Below, piece after piece: positions 1-8,476 of a stretch of 64,000 bases of DNA. Positions within the stretch are counted from its first letter, which is position 1; each line of letters begins with the position of its first letter. The stretch is from CAZIVP01 sp964542915 (GTDB lineage: Bacteria > Calditrichota > Calditrichia > Calditrichales > Calditrichaceae), in assembly GCA_964542915.1 (NCBI GenBank), contig CAZIVP010000010.1:62001-126000 (forward strand), read 5' to 3'. Under the pieces are notes generated by a model. It had not been told where the DNA came from. It saw only the letters and a program-made list of their open reading frames with translations, and made no database searches. The position numbers and the translations under genes are program-made.

Positions 1-1125
1 TGTCCAGCGGGTAAGATTTTTCTCTTCCATGTCCATGATATAAACATCGCCAGGCGATGTGGGCGTATTCAATACCAGCGAAAAACGTTTACTGTCCGGA
101 CTAAATGAAATGCCGTAAATTTGACCGATGGGCAGCTCGGGCAAGTCGATCTCTTCATTGTTCTCGAGATCGATCATATGTAACTTACCGATTCCGTCTT
201 CATTGACGGTGTACGCAAGGTAGCTGCCGTTATCCGAAAGGGCCAGGCCCCCAATGTCCCAGTCTATGTGTGAGGTGAGGTTGGTCATTTCACCGCTTGC
301 CAATTCATAATAGAAGAGATTTTTAAATTCGCTGTTTTGATCGCAAGTCAGATAGATGCCCTTACCGTCCTTGGAAAAAGCGGCGGTGCCATAAGCAATT
401 TTTTCTTCCGAGGGATTCACCTGTGTCAGTTCTTTCGTCTCCAAATCAAGCACGTAATAATAACTCTCGTTGGCAGAGATGTAGTTGACGATTAATAATT
501 TTGAATCATCGGGGGACCAATCGCTTGCAATCCATAAACCGCTTTTAGCAAGGACCATTTCGGCCTCTTCGGGATTCTTCATATCGGCGACATACACATC
601 CCAGTCGCGGCCGTTGCGTTTGGTCGAATAGTACGAGAAACGGTCGCCTTTATTAGACCATACCGCGGCGCCATTACGCGACTCGCCATCGGTGAGCATA
701 TTATAGCTGCGTTTGGCCATATCAAAATAGAATATTTGATTGAACTCGCTGCCGCCGATATCCTTGGTGAACAAAAAACCGTCGTAAATTTCATGGGGAC
801 AAAACGCGCCGCCGCCAACGGGTTCATTGAAGAAGGTGATTTGTTTGCGCATGCCCAGCGGTTTTTCAACAAGATGAAATTGGCTGGTTTCACCGAACCG
901 GGTACTGATCATAATGGCGTCTTCTGCCGGATACCAATCTCTAAAACTGGCGCTGCGTACATTTTGATACTGCAAAAGCCGATCTTTCAGTTGTTCGGGA
1001 ACTTCCGGGATATCTTCCAGGACAAGATTGCCGACTTCCCGTCGTTCGACCGCAAAGGTGAGTGATGTGAATACAAATGTTATAAGGGAGAGTAACAGAA
1101 TGATTCGACGCGTGGGATACATCAT
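1..1125 (-). CDS. S9-family (prolyl oligopeptidase type) peptidase, N-terminal part only
   Basis: The gene runs off the left edge, so only its first 375 codons are present and the catalytic alpha/beta-hydrolase domain lies outside. Translation gives a Sec signal peptide (hydrophobic residues about 8-24, ending near TFA-VE) followed by repeated beta-propeller blades of the TolB/WD40-like type, such as WSPDDSKLLIVNY, FSKDGKGIYLT and FSPDSKRFSLVL. This is the usual front half of secreted dipeptidyl/acylaminoacyl peptidases. Two adjacent ATGs (1125 and 1122) follow an AGGAGG; the second has the better spacing, so the start may be 1122. The gene is divergent from the uracil-DNA glycosylase-like gene. 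A TolB-like propeller protein without a peptidase domain remains possible because the C-terminus is not seen. Confidence 0.7.
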   Translation of the reverse strand, partial: MMYPTRRIILLLSLITFVFTSLTFAVERREVGNLVLEDIPEVPEQLKDRLLQYQNVRSASFRDWYPAEDAIMISTRFGETSQFHLVEKPLGMRKQITFFNEPVGGGAFCPHEIYDGFLFTKDIGGSEFNQIFYFDMAKRSYNMLTDGESRNGAAVWSNKGDRFSYYSTKRNGRDWDVYVADMKNPEEAEMVLAKSGLWIASDWSPDDSKLLIVNYISANESYYYVLDLETKELTQVNPSEEKIAYGTAAFSKDGKGIYLTCDQNSEFKNLFYYELASGEMTNLTSHIDWDIGGLALSDNGSYLAYTVNEDGIGKLHMIDLENNEEIDLPELPIGQIYGISFSPDSKRFSLVLNTPTSPGDVYIMDMEEKNLTRWT

Positions 1126-1230
1126 ACCTCCTTACAGGTTTTGTTTGATAAATTGTTTGTTCAGAATACGGCAAAATTTTAAATTACGAACATTCTATCT
1201 AATTTGTTACAAAATACAATGTAAAGCAAA

Positions 1231-1965
1231 ATGGAATTACCTGCGAACTGGGCGCGCTGTTTGGATCCGTATTTGAATCTGGATGACTTTTACCGGGGAT
1301 TGCACTCATTTACATATCGCTTCGGTCGAATTATTCCGGATTCGGGTCGGATATTCAACGCCTTTGAGCAAACGCCGCCGTCGCGTGTACGTTGCGTCTT
1401 ATACGGAGAAGACCCTTACCCGCGGCCTACATCTGCGAACGGCATTGCATTCTGGGATGCCGAGATTAAAAGCTGGAATGAACGAAGTAACGGTAACGCT
1501 ATGAAGAATATCCTTAAAGCGCTCTGTGTCGCCGCGGATCTGGCGACCTATCATACGCCGATCTCCGAATGCCGTAAAATTGCCCACCAGAACAAACTGC
1601 CTTCACCGCCAGAGCTGTTTCGTTCATGGATCGATCAGGGGGTCTTACTGATCAATGCCGCGTTGACGTATTCGAATCACAGCGACAAGCAGCAGCATCT
1701 TCGCTTTTGGCGACCGTTTCATCACGCGGTCATCGAGGCTCTTAATGCGAGAGCGTCGAGCCCGTTTTATGTGCTTTGGGGCGGCAAGGCGAAGCGCTGG
1801 CTGCCGCACATCGAACAAAGCATCGACGATCGCAGCAAAATTTTAACTTTTGACCACCCCACGTTCATCCATCAGTTCTTGGATCCATCAACACCTGACT
1901 ATTCACCATTTACGGCAATGCAAAAGTACGTTCCCGTGCGCTGGCTATCCATGCTTCGGTCTTAG
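1231..1965 (+). CDS. Uracil-DNA glycosylase-like protein with altered active-site motif
   Basis: A 244-residue protein laid out like family-1 uracil-DNA glycosylases. The water-activating loop is present as GEDPYP (residues 59-64), where the canonical form is GQDPYH. It is followed by ANGIAF, a QGVLLINAALT strand, VLWGGKAKRW, and a DNA-intercalation-type loop DHPTFIH (about 208-214) in place of HPSPLS. The catalytic Asp (D61) and loop His (H209) are kept, but the Gln and His of the first motif are changed, so specificity or activity may differ. In the family these enzymes excise uracil from DNA in base-excision repair. The ribosome-binding site is weak (AAAGC). It lies alone between divergent and convergent neighbours and ends 54 bp from the ketolase gene. 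Confidence 0.72.
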   Translation: MELPANWARCLDPYLNLDDFYRGLHSFTYRFGRIIPDSGRIFNAFEQTPPSRVRCVLYGEDPYPRPTSANGIAFWDAEIKSWNERSNGNAMKNILKALCVAADLATYHTPISECRKIAHQNKLPSPPELFRSWIDQGVLLINAALTYSNHSDKQQHLRFWRPFHHAVIEALNARASSPFYVLWGGKAKRWLPHIEQSIDDRSKILTFDHPTFIHQFLDPSTPDYSPFTAMQKYVPVRWLSMLRS

Positions 1966-2019
1966 TTCGGTCAATTCCAAACCGCCGACGGATACCAGTT
2001 GACGGTCGACGTCGGATAT

Positions 2020-2760
2020 TCAAGCTCGTTGGGCGGATTGCTGTATTACCTTGCGGCGCACCTGTGGCAAGCGCCACCAGGGCACATAAGGAAAAGCGTG
2101 ATGCTCCCAGTGGTAGCCGAAATGATAACAACTGAGAAAAGACAGCCAAACATTATAATTATTGCTGCGGGCATGATGTCGGTCGCTGTAGCCCGCTTCA
2201 CTTTCCCGGTGCGGTAAATAGGTGCCAAAATAGAATAGCTGTAGCGTACTCAGTAAGGCCGGCAATATCCAAAATAACAAAAGGTTATGTGCTGAGATTG
2301 CCAGAGCATGATCCAGAATATTATACACGATGGCCATGCCTAATATCTGTTTCCAGGTGACGTAACTTATCATAAAATGGAGATACCACCGCCAAAATTG
2401 CGGATGTTGGCTGTCGTGAAAATCGGGATCGTTTTCACTGGTGGGATATTTGTGGTGTTCCCAGTGTTTTTTTCGCAGATGTGGGTACGAGAAGAGGGCA
2501 TAAAGGAAGAGACTGATTCTCCCTATAAAATTATTGACATGTTTATGGCCCATGAATACGACGCCGTGCATGGCATCGTGGGCGGTAATGAAAAGACCGG
2601 TATAAAGAAAGGTTTGCCACAGGGTCATTAAAATGATGACAGGCAGAGAGAGTTGAGCGAACTCGCGGGTGAGCCACATAACGAGCGATCCCAACCATAG
2701 TGTTATAATAAGAACTGCGATACTCAACCCCTTCCATTTATCAGCCGTTGAATATTGCAT
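2020..2760 (-). CDS. crtW: Beta-carotene ketolase, CrtW type
   Basis: A 246-residue membrane di-iron oxygenase of the fatty-acid-desaturase/CrtW family. The histidine boxes are visible: HDAMH (61-65), HWEHH (99-103) and a C-terminal HFGYHWEHH (213-221), with FLYTGLFITA just before the first box as in CrtW proteins. The family introduces a 4-keto group on beta-ionone rings using O2. It is the last gene of the minus-strand carotenoid operon, 21 bp after cruF, with an AAGGTG ribosome-binding site. In this context it would make the 4-keto ring of a salinixanthin-like carotenoid. CrtW is preferred over a hydroxylase (CrtZ/CrtR) because of the box spacing and the conserved PWWRLP end. Confidence 0.88.
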   Translation of the reverse strand: MQYSTADKWKGLSIAVLIITLWLGSLVMWLTREFAQLSLPVIILMTLWQTFLYTGLFITAHDAMHGVVFMGHKHVNNFIGRISLFLYALFSYPHLRKKHWEHHKYPTSENDPDFHDSQHPQFWRWYLHFMISYVTWKQILGMAIVYNILDHALAISAHNLLLFWILPALLSTLQLFYFGTYLPHRESEAGYSDRHHARSNNYNVWLSFLSCYHFGYHWEHHAFPYVPWWRLPQVRRKVIQQSAQRA

Positions 2761-2781
2761 TCGTTCACCTTCTTTCGATTG

Positions 2782-3450
2782 TTATTTGAAATAAACCATA
2801 ATAAAATAAATGATTTGCGCAAAATAAAGATGCCCCGCTATGCGGGGCAGCGTCATACTGAAGACGCGCATATAGCGACCAACGATGGCCAGCATAAAAC
2901 CAATTCCAAACCAGGCGACATAATTACGGATGGGGATCTGCGCATCGCTCCAGCGCCAGTAATTCAATTGCACGGCCGCAGGCTCCATCAAAATATCGAA
3001 GATCATCATCAAGAACGCAATAAGCAGCATTTGAGCGCCGGGCTTCAGGCGCTCTTTTACATAGCGGAGACGTTGTACAATTGCCGCGCCGGCAAGCAGC
3101 GTCAATAACCAGGCGAATCCGATGGCTACCGGTACGCCCGATATGGCAGGCTTTAATACACCGCCGTATTGATAAGCTCCGAAGATGAGACCGGTGTGTA
3201 CGCCGTAGGCTTCTATTAAAAAAGAGAAAACGATGACGAACAGACTCCAGATTAAAAAACGCCGCGGATGTGTATCATCGCTACTGTGTAGCTGAATGTA
3301 GTGTTCTATCACAATCCATAGCGCGAATAACATAATCAGCGGACCGGCCATCCAGCGCATGAGCGTTTGAAACACGCCGAGAATATGCCAGAGGCCGCCT
3401 GCCAGCAGCAGGATGTAAATAACGCCGATTTTAAGTCTGTAGTGATTCAT
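2782..3450 (-). CDS. cruF: Carotenoid 1',2'-hydratase, CruF type
   Basis: A 222-residue polytopic membrane protein (about six or seven hydrophobic segments) with the signatures of the DUF422/CruF family: GLWHILGVFQTLMRW near the N-terminus, then EAYGVHTGLIFGAYQYG and GVPVAIGFAWLL. CruF hydrates the acyclic psi end of gamma-carotene-type carotenoids at C-1', giving the hydroxyl that is then glycosylated. Its ATG overlaps the stop of the upstream glycosyltransferase by 4 bp, so translation is probably coupled. The cruF-cruG pairing matches that known from cyanobacteria (myxol glycosides) and Salinibacter (salinixanthin). The bisanhydrobacterioruberin hydratase CruF of haloarchaea is the alternative family member, less likely given the neighbours. 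Confidence 0.85.
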   Translation of the reverse strand: MNHYRLKIGVIYILLLAGGLWHILGVFQTLMRWMAGPLIMLFALWIVIEHYIQLHSSDDTHPRRFLIWSLFVIVFSFLIEAYGVHTGLIFGAYQYGGVLKPAISGVPVAIGFAWLLTLLAGAAIVQRLRYVKERLKPGAQMLLIAFLMMIFDILMEPAAVQLNYWRWSDAQIPIRNYVAWFGIGFMLAIVGRYMRVFSMTLPRIAGHLYFAQIIYFIMVYFK

Positions 3451-4610
3451 GCCTGATCCCCCGGCCTGTCGTCATTCGTGGATAAATCGCTGATATTAAT
3501 CGTGCGTCCTTTCCAGGTCAATCGTCCGAATTTTGTCTTGAAGTAAGAATTAAGCGCTATCAAAATAGCTAACAATACCGCCACGGGATTCAAAATGACG
3601 CTTTCGAAAAAGGGATGTTTGAAGCGCCAGGCAAGCATGGAGCGAAAAACGAGATTGAACCCCACCAGGATCAGCGCCAAAGTCCGAACCGGTTGATAGA
3701 GCAGGGCGGCATAGGGTAGTATGAGAGCCGTAAGCATCATAGCAATGAAGGTAAAATGCAGGAACGAGTTGTGGCCGGTTAATCCGAAGGCGTTTTTCGA
3801 AAAACCCTCCCAGACTTCCCGGTTGGAATGATACATACGGCAAAAGACCATAGAAGTGCCTGCCAGCGTTAAGACGCGCAGCCCCTGTCTTTTGGCTTCG
3901 CGGCTGAGGGTTACATCTTCTACTATGGCAGTGCGTACGGTTTGGTGGCCGCCCATGTGCTGGTAGGCTCGGCGATCGAATGCAATCCACTGCCCGTTTG
4001 CGGCGGCGAATCGTGAAGATTTAAAGTAATAGGTCGTCCACAAGGTCAAAAAGGCGTACAACAACAGATCGATGCCGGGAACAATCAATCGTTCCATCGG
4101 GCTGCGCGTGATTTGTTGCGGAAAAGCGGACAACATATCCAGTTTGAGGTGATGCATCCAGGCGGCGGTACGGCTTACGGCTTCGGGGTGCTGGATGGTG
4201 TCGGCGTCGGCAAATATCAAGATTTCACCGCGGGCATAAAAGCTCAATTGATGGCAGGCCCAGTTTTTACCCAGCCATCCCGCCGGTAATCCTTTACCCT
4301 GCACCAGTCTTATACGGTCATGGTTGCGGGCGAATTGCTGAACGATTGCATCGGTTCGATCTTCGGAATGGTCGTTTAAAACGATAATTTCCAATGCAGG
4401 ATAATCCTGTTTTAAAAGCGACTGTAAACAGGTTCCTATATTTTCCTCTTCATTGCGCGCCGGAATGAGAACCGAGATTAATGGCTTCTTTTGTACAGGC
4501 AAACGTCGTCTGAGAAAGGGACCGAACACAACATTTAAGCCCGTCGTAATAGTGAAGCTGAGCAACAGAATCAGCGCAATGGATAGTGAAACCGTCAGGA
4601 CCGTTTGCAT
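3447..4610 (-). CDS. cruG: Carotenoid glycosyltransferase, CruG-like GT2
   Basis: A family-2 glycosyltransferase of 387 residues, with an N-terminal membrane anchor (residues 5-24), the nucleotide-binding start ISVLIPARNEEENIG (45-59), a DAD metal motif (135-137), and two or three C-terminal membrane helices. CruG transfers a sugar to the hydroxyl made by CruF. I chose the ATG at 4610 because it follows AAGGG with 8-nt spacing; an ATG at 4661 in the same frame has no ribosome-binding site and would add 17 hydrophilic residues before the anchor. It overlaps cruF by 4 bp and lies about 145 bp after the acyltransferase. Substrate is inferred from context and the CruF partner. Confidence 0.82.
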   Translation of the reverse strand: MQTVLTVSLSIALILLLSFTITTGLNVVFGPFLRRRLPVQKKPLISVLIPARNEEENIGTCLQSLLKQDYPALEIIVLNDHSEDRTDAIVQQFARNHDRIRLVQGKGLPAGWLGKNWACHQLSFYARGEILIFADADTIQHPEAVSRTAAWMHHLKLDMLSAFPQQITRSPMERLIVPGIDLLLYAFLTLWTTYYFKSSRFAAANGQWIAFDRRAYQHMGGHQTVRTAIVEDVTLSREAKRQGLRVLTLAGTSMVFCRMYHSNREVWEGFSKNAFGLTGHNSFLHFTFIAMMLTALILPYAALLYQPVRTLALILVGFNLVFRSMLAWRFKHPFFESVILNPVAVLLAILIALNSYFKTKFGRLTWKGRTINISDLSTNDDRPGDQA

Positions 4611-4755
4611 TCTCGTGTCCCTTAAATCAAAATTAGGTAAATTTGCATGTGAACATTCCATTTATACGCAGCCTGACAATACAGCAGGTCAGGAAACAGT
4701 AATTGGTTTGTTTCGCATAAGTTTTTTATTGCCATATACGATTTAACCATTGTAA

Positions 4756-5466
4756 TTACGAAACGGCTTTGCCTCGCAGGCGATCTATCTTTTCATTGAC
4801 GGAACGACGACCACGCAACAACAAGGTTCCGTGGTTATCCTCCTGAATTTCTGTGAAAATGGTGTTCAGCGATCTTTCTTGTTGAGCGGCGATATAACCC
4901 AGTACCTGGTATTGACCGGCCTCCGTCGTCATAGCCTGCCCAAAGCGAATATAAACGTCCGGTCTCTGATGTTCTCCAAGCTCGGCATACAGGGCTACGG
5001 GCAATAGTTGAACGGGAGCGGTATGATATTTTAATATCCAGGTAATTCCCCGCTTCAGTATAATGGGACGTTGGTGTACGGGGGTAATTTCACCCTGAGG
5101 AAAGATGCAGATCAAATTCTCGTCATTTAATTGGCCGAGCGTGTAGCGTAACCCTTCTAATATTTTTTTGGGATTTTGTTTTTCGATACCATATGCGCCC
5201 AATCGGCTGAAGAATCGCAGATTTTGTAGCTGTTCGTTCAACATCATCATAAAGAGACGCCGTTTAAAAAAACGATCATTCAATAGATAGATGAAAAATC
5301 CGTCCCACCACGTGCTGTGAGTCGGTAATATAACGGCCGGAAGCTTTTTATCCAGAAGCGGTACATCGCCGATGATACGCAAAGAATGGAAGTGTTTTTT
5401 TATTAACCGTCGGATGTAAATTTGAAACATACGCTCCGGCCATTTTTGGTGCATTGCTTCAATCAT
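4756..5466 (-). CDS. Lysophospholipid-type acyltransferase, probably carotenoid-glycoside acyltransferase
   Basis: A 236-residue PlsC-like acyltransferase. The catalytic HX4D motif is HSTWWD (H50, D55), followed by a GIEKQNP block and FPQGE (121-125), the usual second and third motifs. General members acylate lysophosphatidate, but this gene is inside a crt operon between crtI and cruG. A role in adding a fatty acid to the carotenoid sugar, as in salinixanthin, is therefore likely by context. It starts 27 bp after the crtI stop. An alternative ATG at 5454 lies four codons in. The acceptor cannot be read from sequence. Confidence 0.75.
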   Translation of the reverse strand: MIEAMHQKWPERMFQIYIRRLIKKHFHSLRIIGDVPLLDKKLPAVILPTHSTWWDGFFIYLLNDRFFKRRLFMMMLNEQLQNLRFFSRLGAYGIEKQNPKKILEGLRYTLGQLNDENLICIFPQGEITPVHQRPIILKRGITWILKYHTAPVQLLPVALYAELGEHQRPDVYIRFGQAMTTEAGQYQVLGYIAAQQERSLNTIFTEIQEDNHGTLLLRGRRSVNEKIDRLRGKAVS

Positions 5467-5493
5467 GAGCTCTGAAATCTTTTATGTAATAAA

Positions 5494-6978
5494 TTAGTCG
5501 ATCATGTCCTGTAACATGGTGTGAACCGTCGCTTCTGCGGTTAACATAACGCCCGGTACACCGCCGCCCGGATGGGTGCTCGCGCCGACCAGGTATAAAT
5601 TCGGAAACTCCTCGCTACGGTTATGCGGCCTGAAATTCGCGGTTTGCATTAAACGAGGCTCCACGCTCCAGGCGCTGCCTATATAGTTATTGCGCTGTTT
5701 GGCAAAATCCACCGGAGTGAATATCTCCTTCGTTTCCAATTGGGTTTGTAATCCCTCAAGCCCGAAATCGTGTTCGAGAAAATCGAGAACACGTTTTGCA
5801 TAGGGCTTGCTTTCGTTCGCCCAGTTGATCTTAGCCGCTAAATTGGCAACCGGTATCAGGGCGTACATACTTTCGGCGCCCGCGGGTGCCATATCGGGGT
5901 CGGTACGCGTCGGTGCGTGAATATAGATTGAAAAGTCGTTGCTTAATATTTTGCGATCAAAGATGTCGGAGACCAATTCCTTGTAGCGCTGCGATAAAAT
6001 GATATTATGGTGCAGCAGTTTTTCCGGGAATTGTTTCCTGACGCCGAGATAGAGCAGAAAGGCGCTCATGGAATAATCCATATTCAGAATTCTGCGATCC
6101 GTCCATTTACGACGATGGTTCTCCGAAATCAAATCCTTATAGGTATGGGCAAAATGGGCGTTGGAGACCACAGCATCCGCCTGATAAAAATGATCATTGG
6201 CAACAACCCCCTCGGCCCGACCGTTTTTGATACGAATTTCTTTAACTTCGGTGTTTGTTTGCACCGAACCGCCCAATTCGATGAAGAGTTTTTGCAGAGC
6301 CCTAACCACCGTGTACATACCACCCTTGGTAAACCAGACGCCGCCGGTCTTTTCCAGGTAAGGAATCATTAAATATACGGCCGGCGATCGGAATGGATTG
6401 CCGCCGATGAAAAGCGGATGGAAGGAGAAGGTGAAGCGGCTCCGTTCGTCGCGGAAATACTTTTTGACCACCTGATAAGTTGAAAACGCAGCTTTTAATT
6501 TGAGGGCGCGCGGCGCAAACTGCAACAAGCTCTTTAAATCCATGAACGGGCGGGCGCCGAGACCGTCGGTGATAACCGCTTTGTATACTTCCCGGGTGTA
6601 TTGAACAAAACGGTCGTAATTTTGAGCGTCTCCGGAATCGAATCGGGCCAGTTGTTCTTTCATTTTTTCGGCATCTGCGCTGTAATCGATTTTCGATCCG
6701 TCATGGAAATAAATGCGGTAAAACGGATCGAGATCAATCAAATCCAGATAGTCCTCGAGTTGCCTGCCGGCGGCGTTAAAAATATCTCGGATGATGTCGG
6801 GCGCGGTAATCAAAGAGGGCCCGAGATCAAACGTATAACCGTCTTTCATTAATTGGGTGGCGTGGCCGCCCACCTGATTGTTTTTCTCGAATATGGTTAC
6901 CTGAAAACCCTTTGCCTGTAAACGGATGCCGGCGGCTAAGCCCCCGAAACCGGAACCGATAATCACAATGTTTTTCAT
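5494..6978 (-). CDS. crtI: Phytoene desaturase family protein (CrtI-like), copy in the minus operon
   Basis: A 494-residue FAD-dependent desaturase. It opens with the dinucleotide-binding fold IIGSGFGGLAAGIRL (residues 5-19), then GGHATQ and FDLGPSLITAP, and ends with the FAD-contacting GASTHPGGGVPGVMLTAEA typical of CrtI/CrtN/CrtD proteins. It resembles the plus-strand desaturase at 14237-15724 along the whole length (shared FSFHPLFIGG/FSFHPLLIGG and ENHRRKWTDRRI/EEHRRKWSNRRI), so the two are paralogues. AAGGG precedes the ATG. Expected role: stepwise dehydrogenation of phytoene towards lycopene, though which of the two copies does this, or whether they split the steps, cannot be decided here. 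Confidence 0.85.
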   Translation of the reverse strand: MKNIVIIGSGFGGLAAGIRLQAKGFQVTIFEKNNQVGGHATQLMKDGYTFDLGPSLITAPDIIRDIFNAAGRQLEDYLDLIDLDPFYRIYFHDGSKIDYSADAEKMKEQLARFDSGDAQNYDRFVQYTREVYKAVITDGLGARPFMDLKSLLQFAPRALKLKAAFSTYQVVKKYFRDERSRFTFSFHPLFIGGNPFRSPAVYLMIPYLEKTGGVWFTKGGMYTVVRALQKLFIELGGSVQTNTEVKEIRIKNGRAEGVVANDHFYQADAVVSNAHFAHTYKDLISENHRRKWTDRRILNMDYSMSAFLLYLGVRKQFPEKLLHHNIILSQRYKELVSDIFDRKILSNDFSIYIHAPTRTDPDMAPAGAESMYALIPVANLAAKINWANESKPYAKRVLDFLEHDFGLEGLQTQLETKEIFTPVDFAKQRNNYIGSAWSVEPRLMQTANFRPHNRSEEFPNLYLVGASTHPGGGVPGVMLTAEATVHTMLQDMID

Positions 6979-6994
6979 GGATGTTTCCCTTAGC

Positions 6995-8476
6995 TTAATC
7001 GTTTTTGTTTATAATGAGATCGGCCGTCATCTTTCCGGAAAGAAGAACCAGGGGGATACCGCCGCCGGGGTGGGATGAACCGCCGGTAAAATATAGATTA
7101 CGCACCTGCCGACTGCGATTGGCCGGTCGTTTAAAGGCCGTATTCCAGGCGTTGGAAGAGATTCCGTAAATACTGCCGCGATTGCTGCCCAGTCGTTTCT
7201 CAAAATCAGTGGGCGTAATGGTGCGTTCTGATTCGATGGCACGTTCTATATCCAACCCGATCGACCGCAGACGGTTCAGAATTTTGCGTTTGATAACCGC
7301 AATATGAGACCCATAATCGTAATGAGCGCTGAGATAGGGCATATTCACCAGCACAAACCAATTCGAATGTCCCTCCGGCGCATGGTCTTCGTCGCTTTTG
7401 GAGGTAATGGCTATATAGATCGTTGGATCTTCGGGAACTTCGTGCTGGTCAAACAATTGGACAAATTCACGCTTATAATCTGTGGAAAAGAGTACGTTAT
7501 GATGGCTTAATACCGGAGTCTGTTGAGCGACGCCCCACATAAATACGAGCCCCGAAAGCGACGGCTCGAGTCGATTTAATTTTTTCCGTTGTTTTTCCAT
7601 GTCTTTGAGCAGCTCATTATGCGCCGTGATCACATCGGCGTTACATACAACGTGATCCGCAGAATAATTTGTGCCGTTTACGGTAACGCCGGAGGCACTG
7701 CCGTTCGATTGTATAATACGGTCGACATTGTGGTTTGTGCGAATATTAACGCCCTTTTGTTCTGCGATTTTATGTAACTCTTCCACCAAACGATACATGC
7801 CGCCTTTAATATAAAAACTGCCCAACTCATATTCCACATAGGGTATAACATTCAGGGTTGCGGGCGCCTTGTAGGGATCCGATCCGTTGTAGGTGGCGTA
7901 GCGATCAAAGAGTTGCACCAACCGGCGATCCGAGAAGAAACGCCGGATACCTTTGTGGACGGTGCGAAAGGGATCGAGGCGATGGATTCGTAATAGGCGG
8001 GAAAGGTTTGAAAGACGCAACAGATTTTTCCACTCATGCACCGCCGAAAACAAAAAGGGTTCGGCCGTCAGGTCGTACAGACGGCGACTGTATTGTAAAA
8101 AGGATCGGTAACACCGGGCGTCATTACGGTTAAACGCTTGCATGGCCTTATACATACGATCAAAATCCGTGGAAGCATCCAGCGAGCTTCCGTCGGACCA
8201 GAAATAGCGGCAAACCGGTTGCAGTTCATTGAATTCCAGAAAATCGGGTCGATGCAGGCCGACATCGCTGAACAGTTCGTCAACCACGAACGGCATGGTT
8301 AACAGCGAGGGACCTGTATCGAAGCGATATCCGTCGAAACGGATTTCGTTCATTTTGCCTCCGAGATGTTGCCCGCGCTCAAAAAGCTGAACCTCAAAGC
8401 CTGCGTGAGCCAGCCGGATGGCTGCACTCAGTCCGCCCAGACCGCCGCCGACTACCGCGACATTACACTTTGCCAT
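6995..8476 (-). CDS. crtD: Carotenoid 3,4-desaturase-like protein (CrtD type)
   Basis: A 493-residue member of the phytoene desaturase superfamily, distinct from the two CrtI-like copies. The N-terminus reads VAVVGGGLGGLSAAIRL, then GGKMNE and FDTGPSLLTMP, a signature I associate with CrtD-type hydroxycarotenoid 3,4-desaturases; the C-terminus has FTGGSSHPGGGIPLVLLSGK. CrtD introduces the 3',4' double bond into the hydroxylated psi end. The ATG at 8476 is chosen because GGAAGG lies 7 nt upstream; an earlier in-frame ATG at 8500 has no such site. It overlaps the lycopene cyclase gene by 14 bp. The assignment as CrtD and not another CrtI is from motif likeness and the CruF/CruG neighbours. Confidence 0.75.
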   Translation of the reverse strand: MAKCNVAVVGGGLGGLSAAIRLAHAGFEVQLFERGQHLGGKMNEIRFDGYRFDTGPSLLTMPFVVDELFSDVGLHRPDFLEFNELQPVCRYFWSDGSSLDASTDFDRMYKAMQAFNRNDARCYRSFLQYSRRLYDLTAEPFLFSAVHEWKNLLRLSNLSRLLRIHRLDPFRTVHKGIRRFFSDRRLVQLFDRYATYNGSDPYKAPATLNVIPYVEYELGSFYIKGGMYRLVEELHKIAEQKGVNIRTNHNVDRIIQSNGSASGVTVNGTNYSADHVVCNADVITAHNELLKDMEKQRKKLNRLEPSLSGLVFMWGVAQQTPVLSHHNVLFSTDYKREFVQLFDQHEVPEDPTIYIAITSKSDEDHAPEGHSNWFVLVNMPYLSAHYDYGSHIAVIKRKILNRLRSIGLDIERAIESERTITPTDFEKRLGSNRGSIYGISSNAWNTAFKRPANRSRQVRNLYFTGGSSHPGGGIPLVLLSGKMTADLIINKND

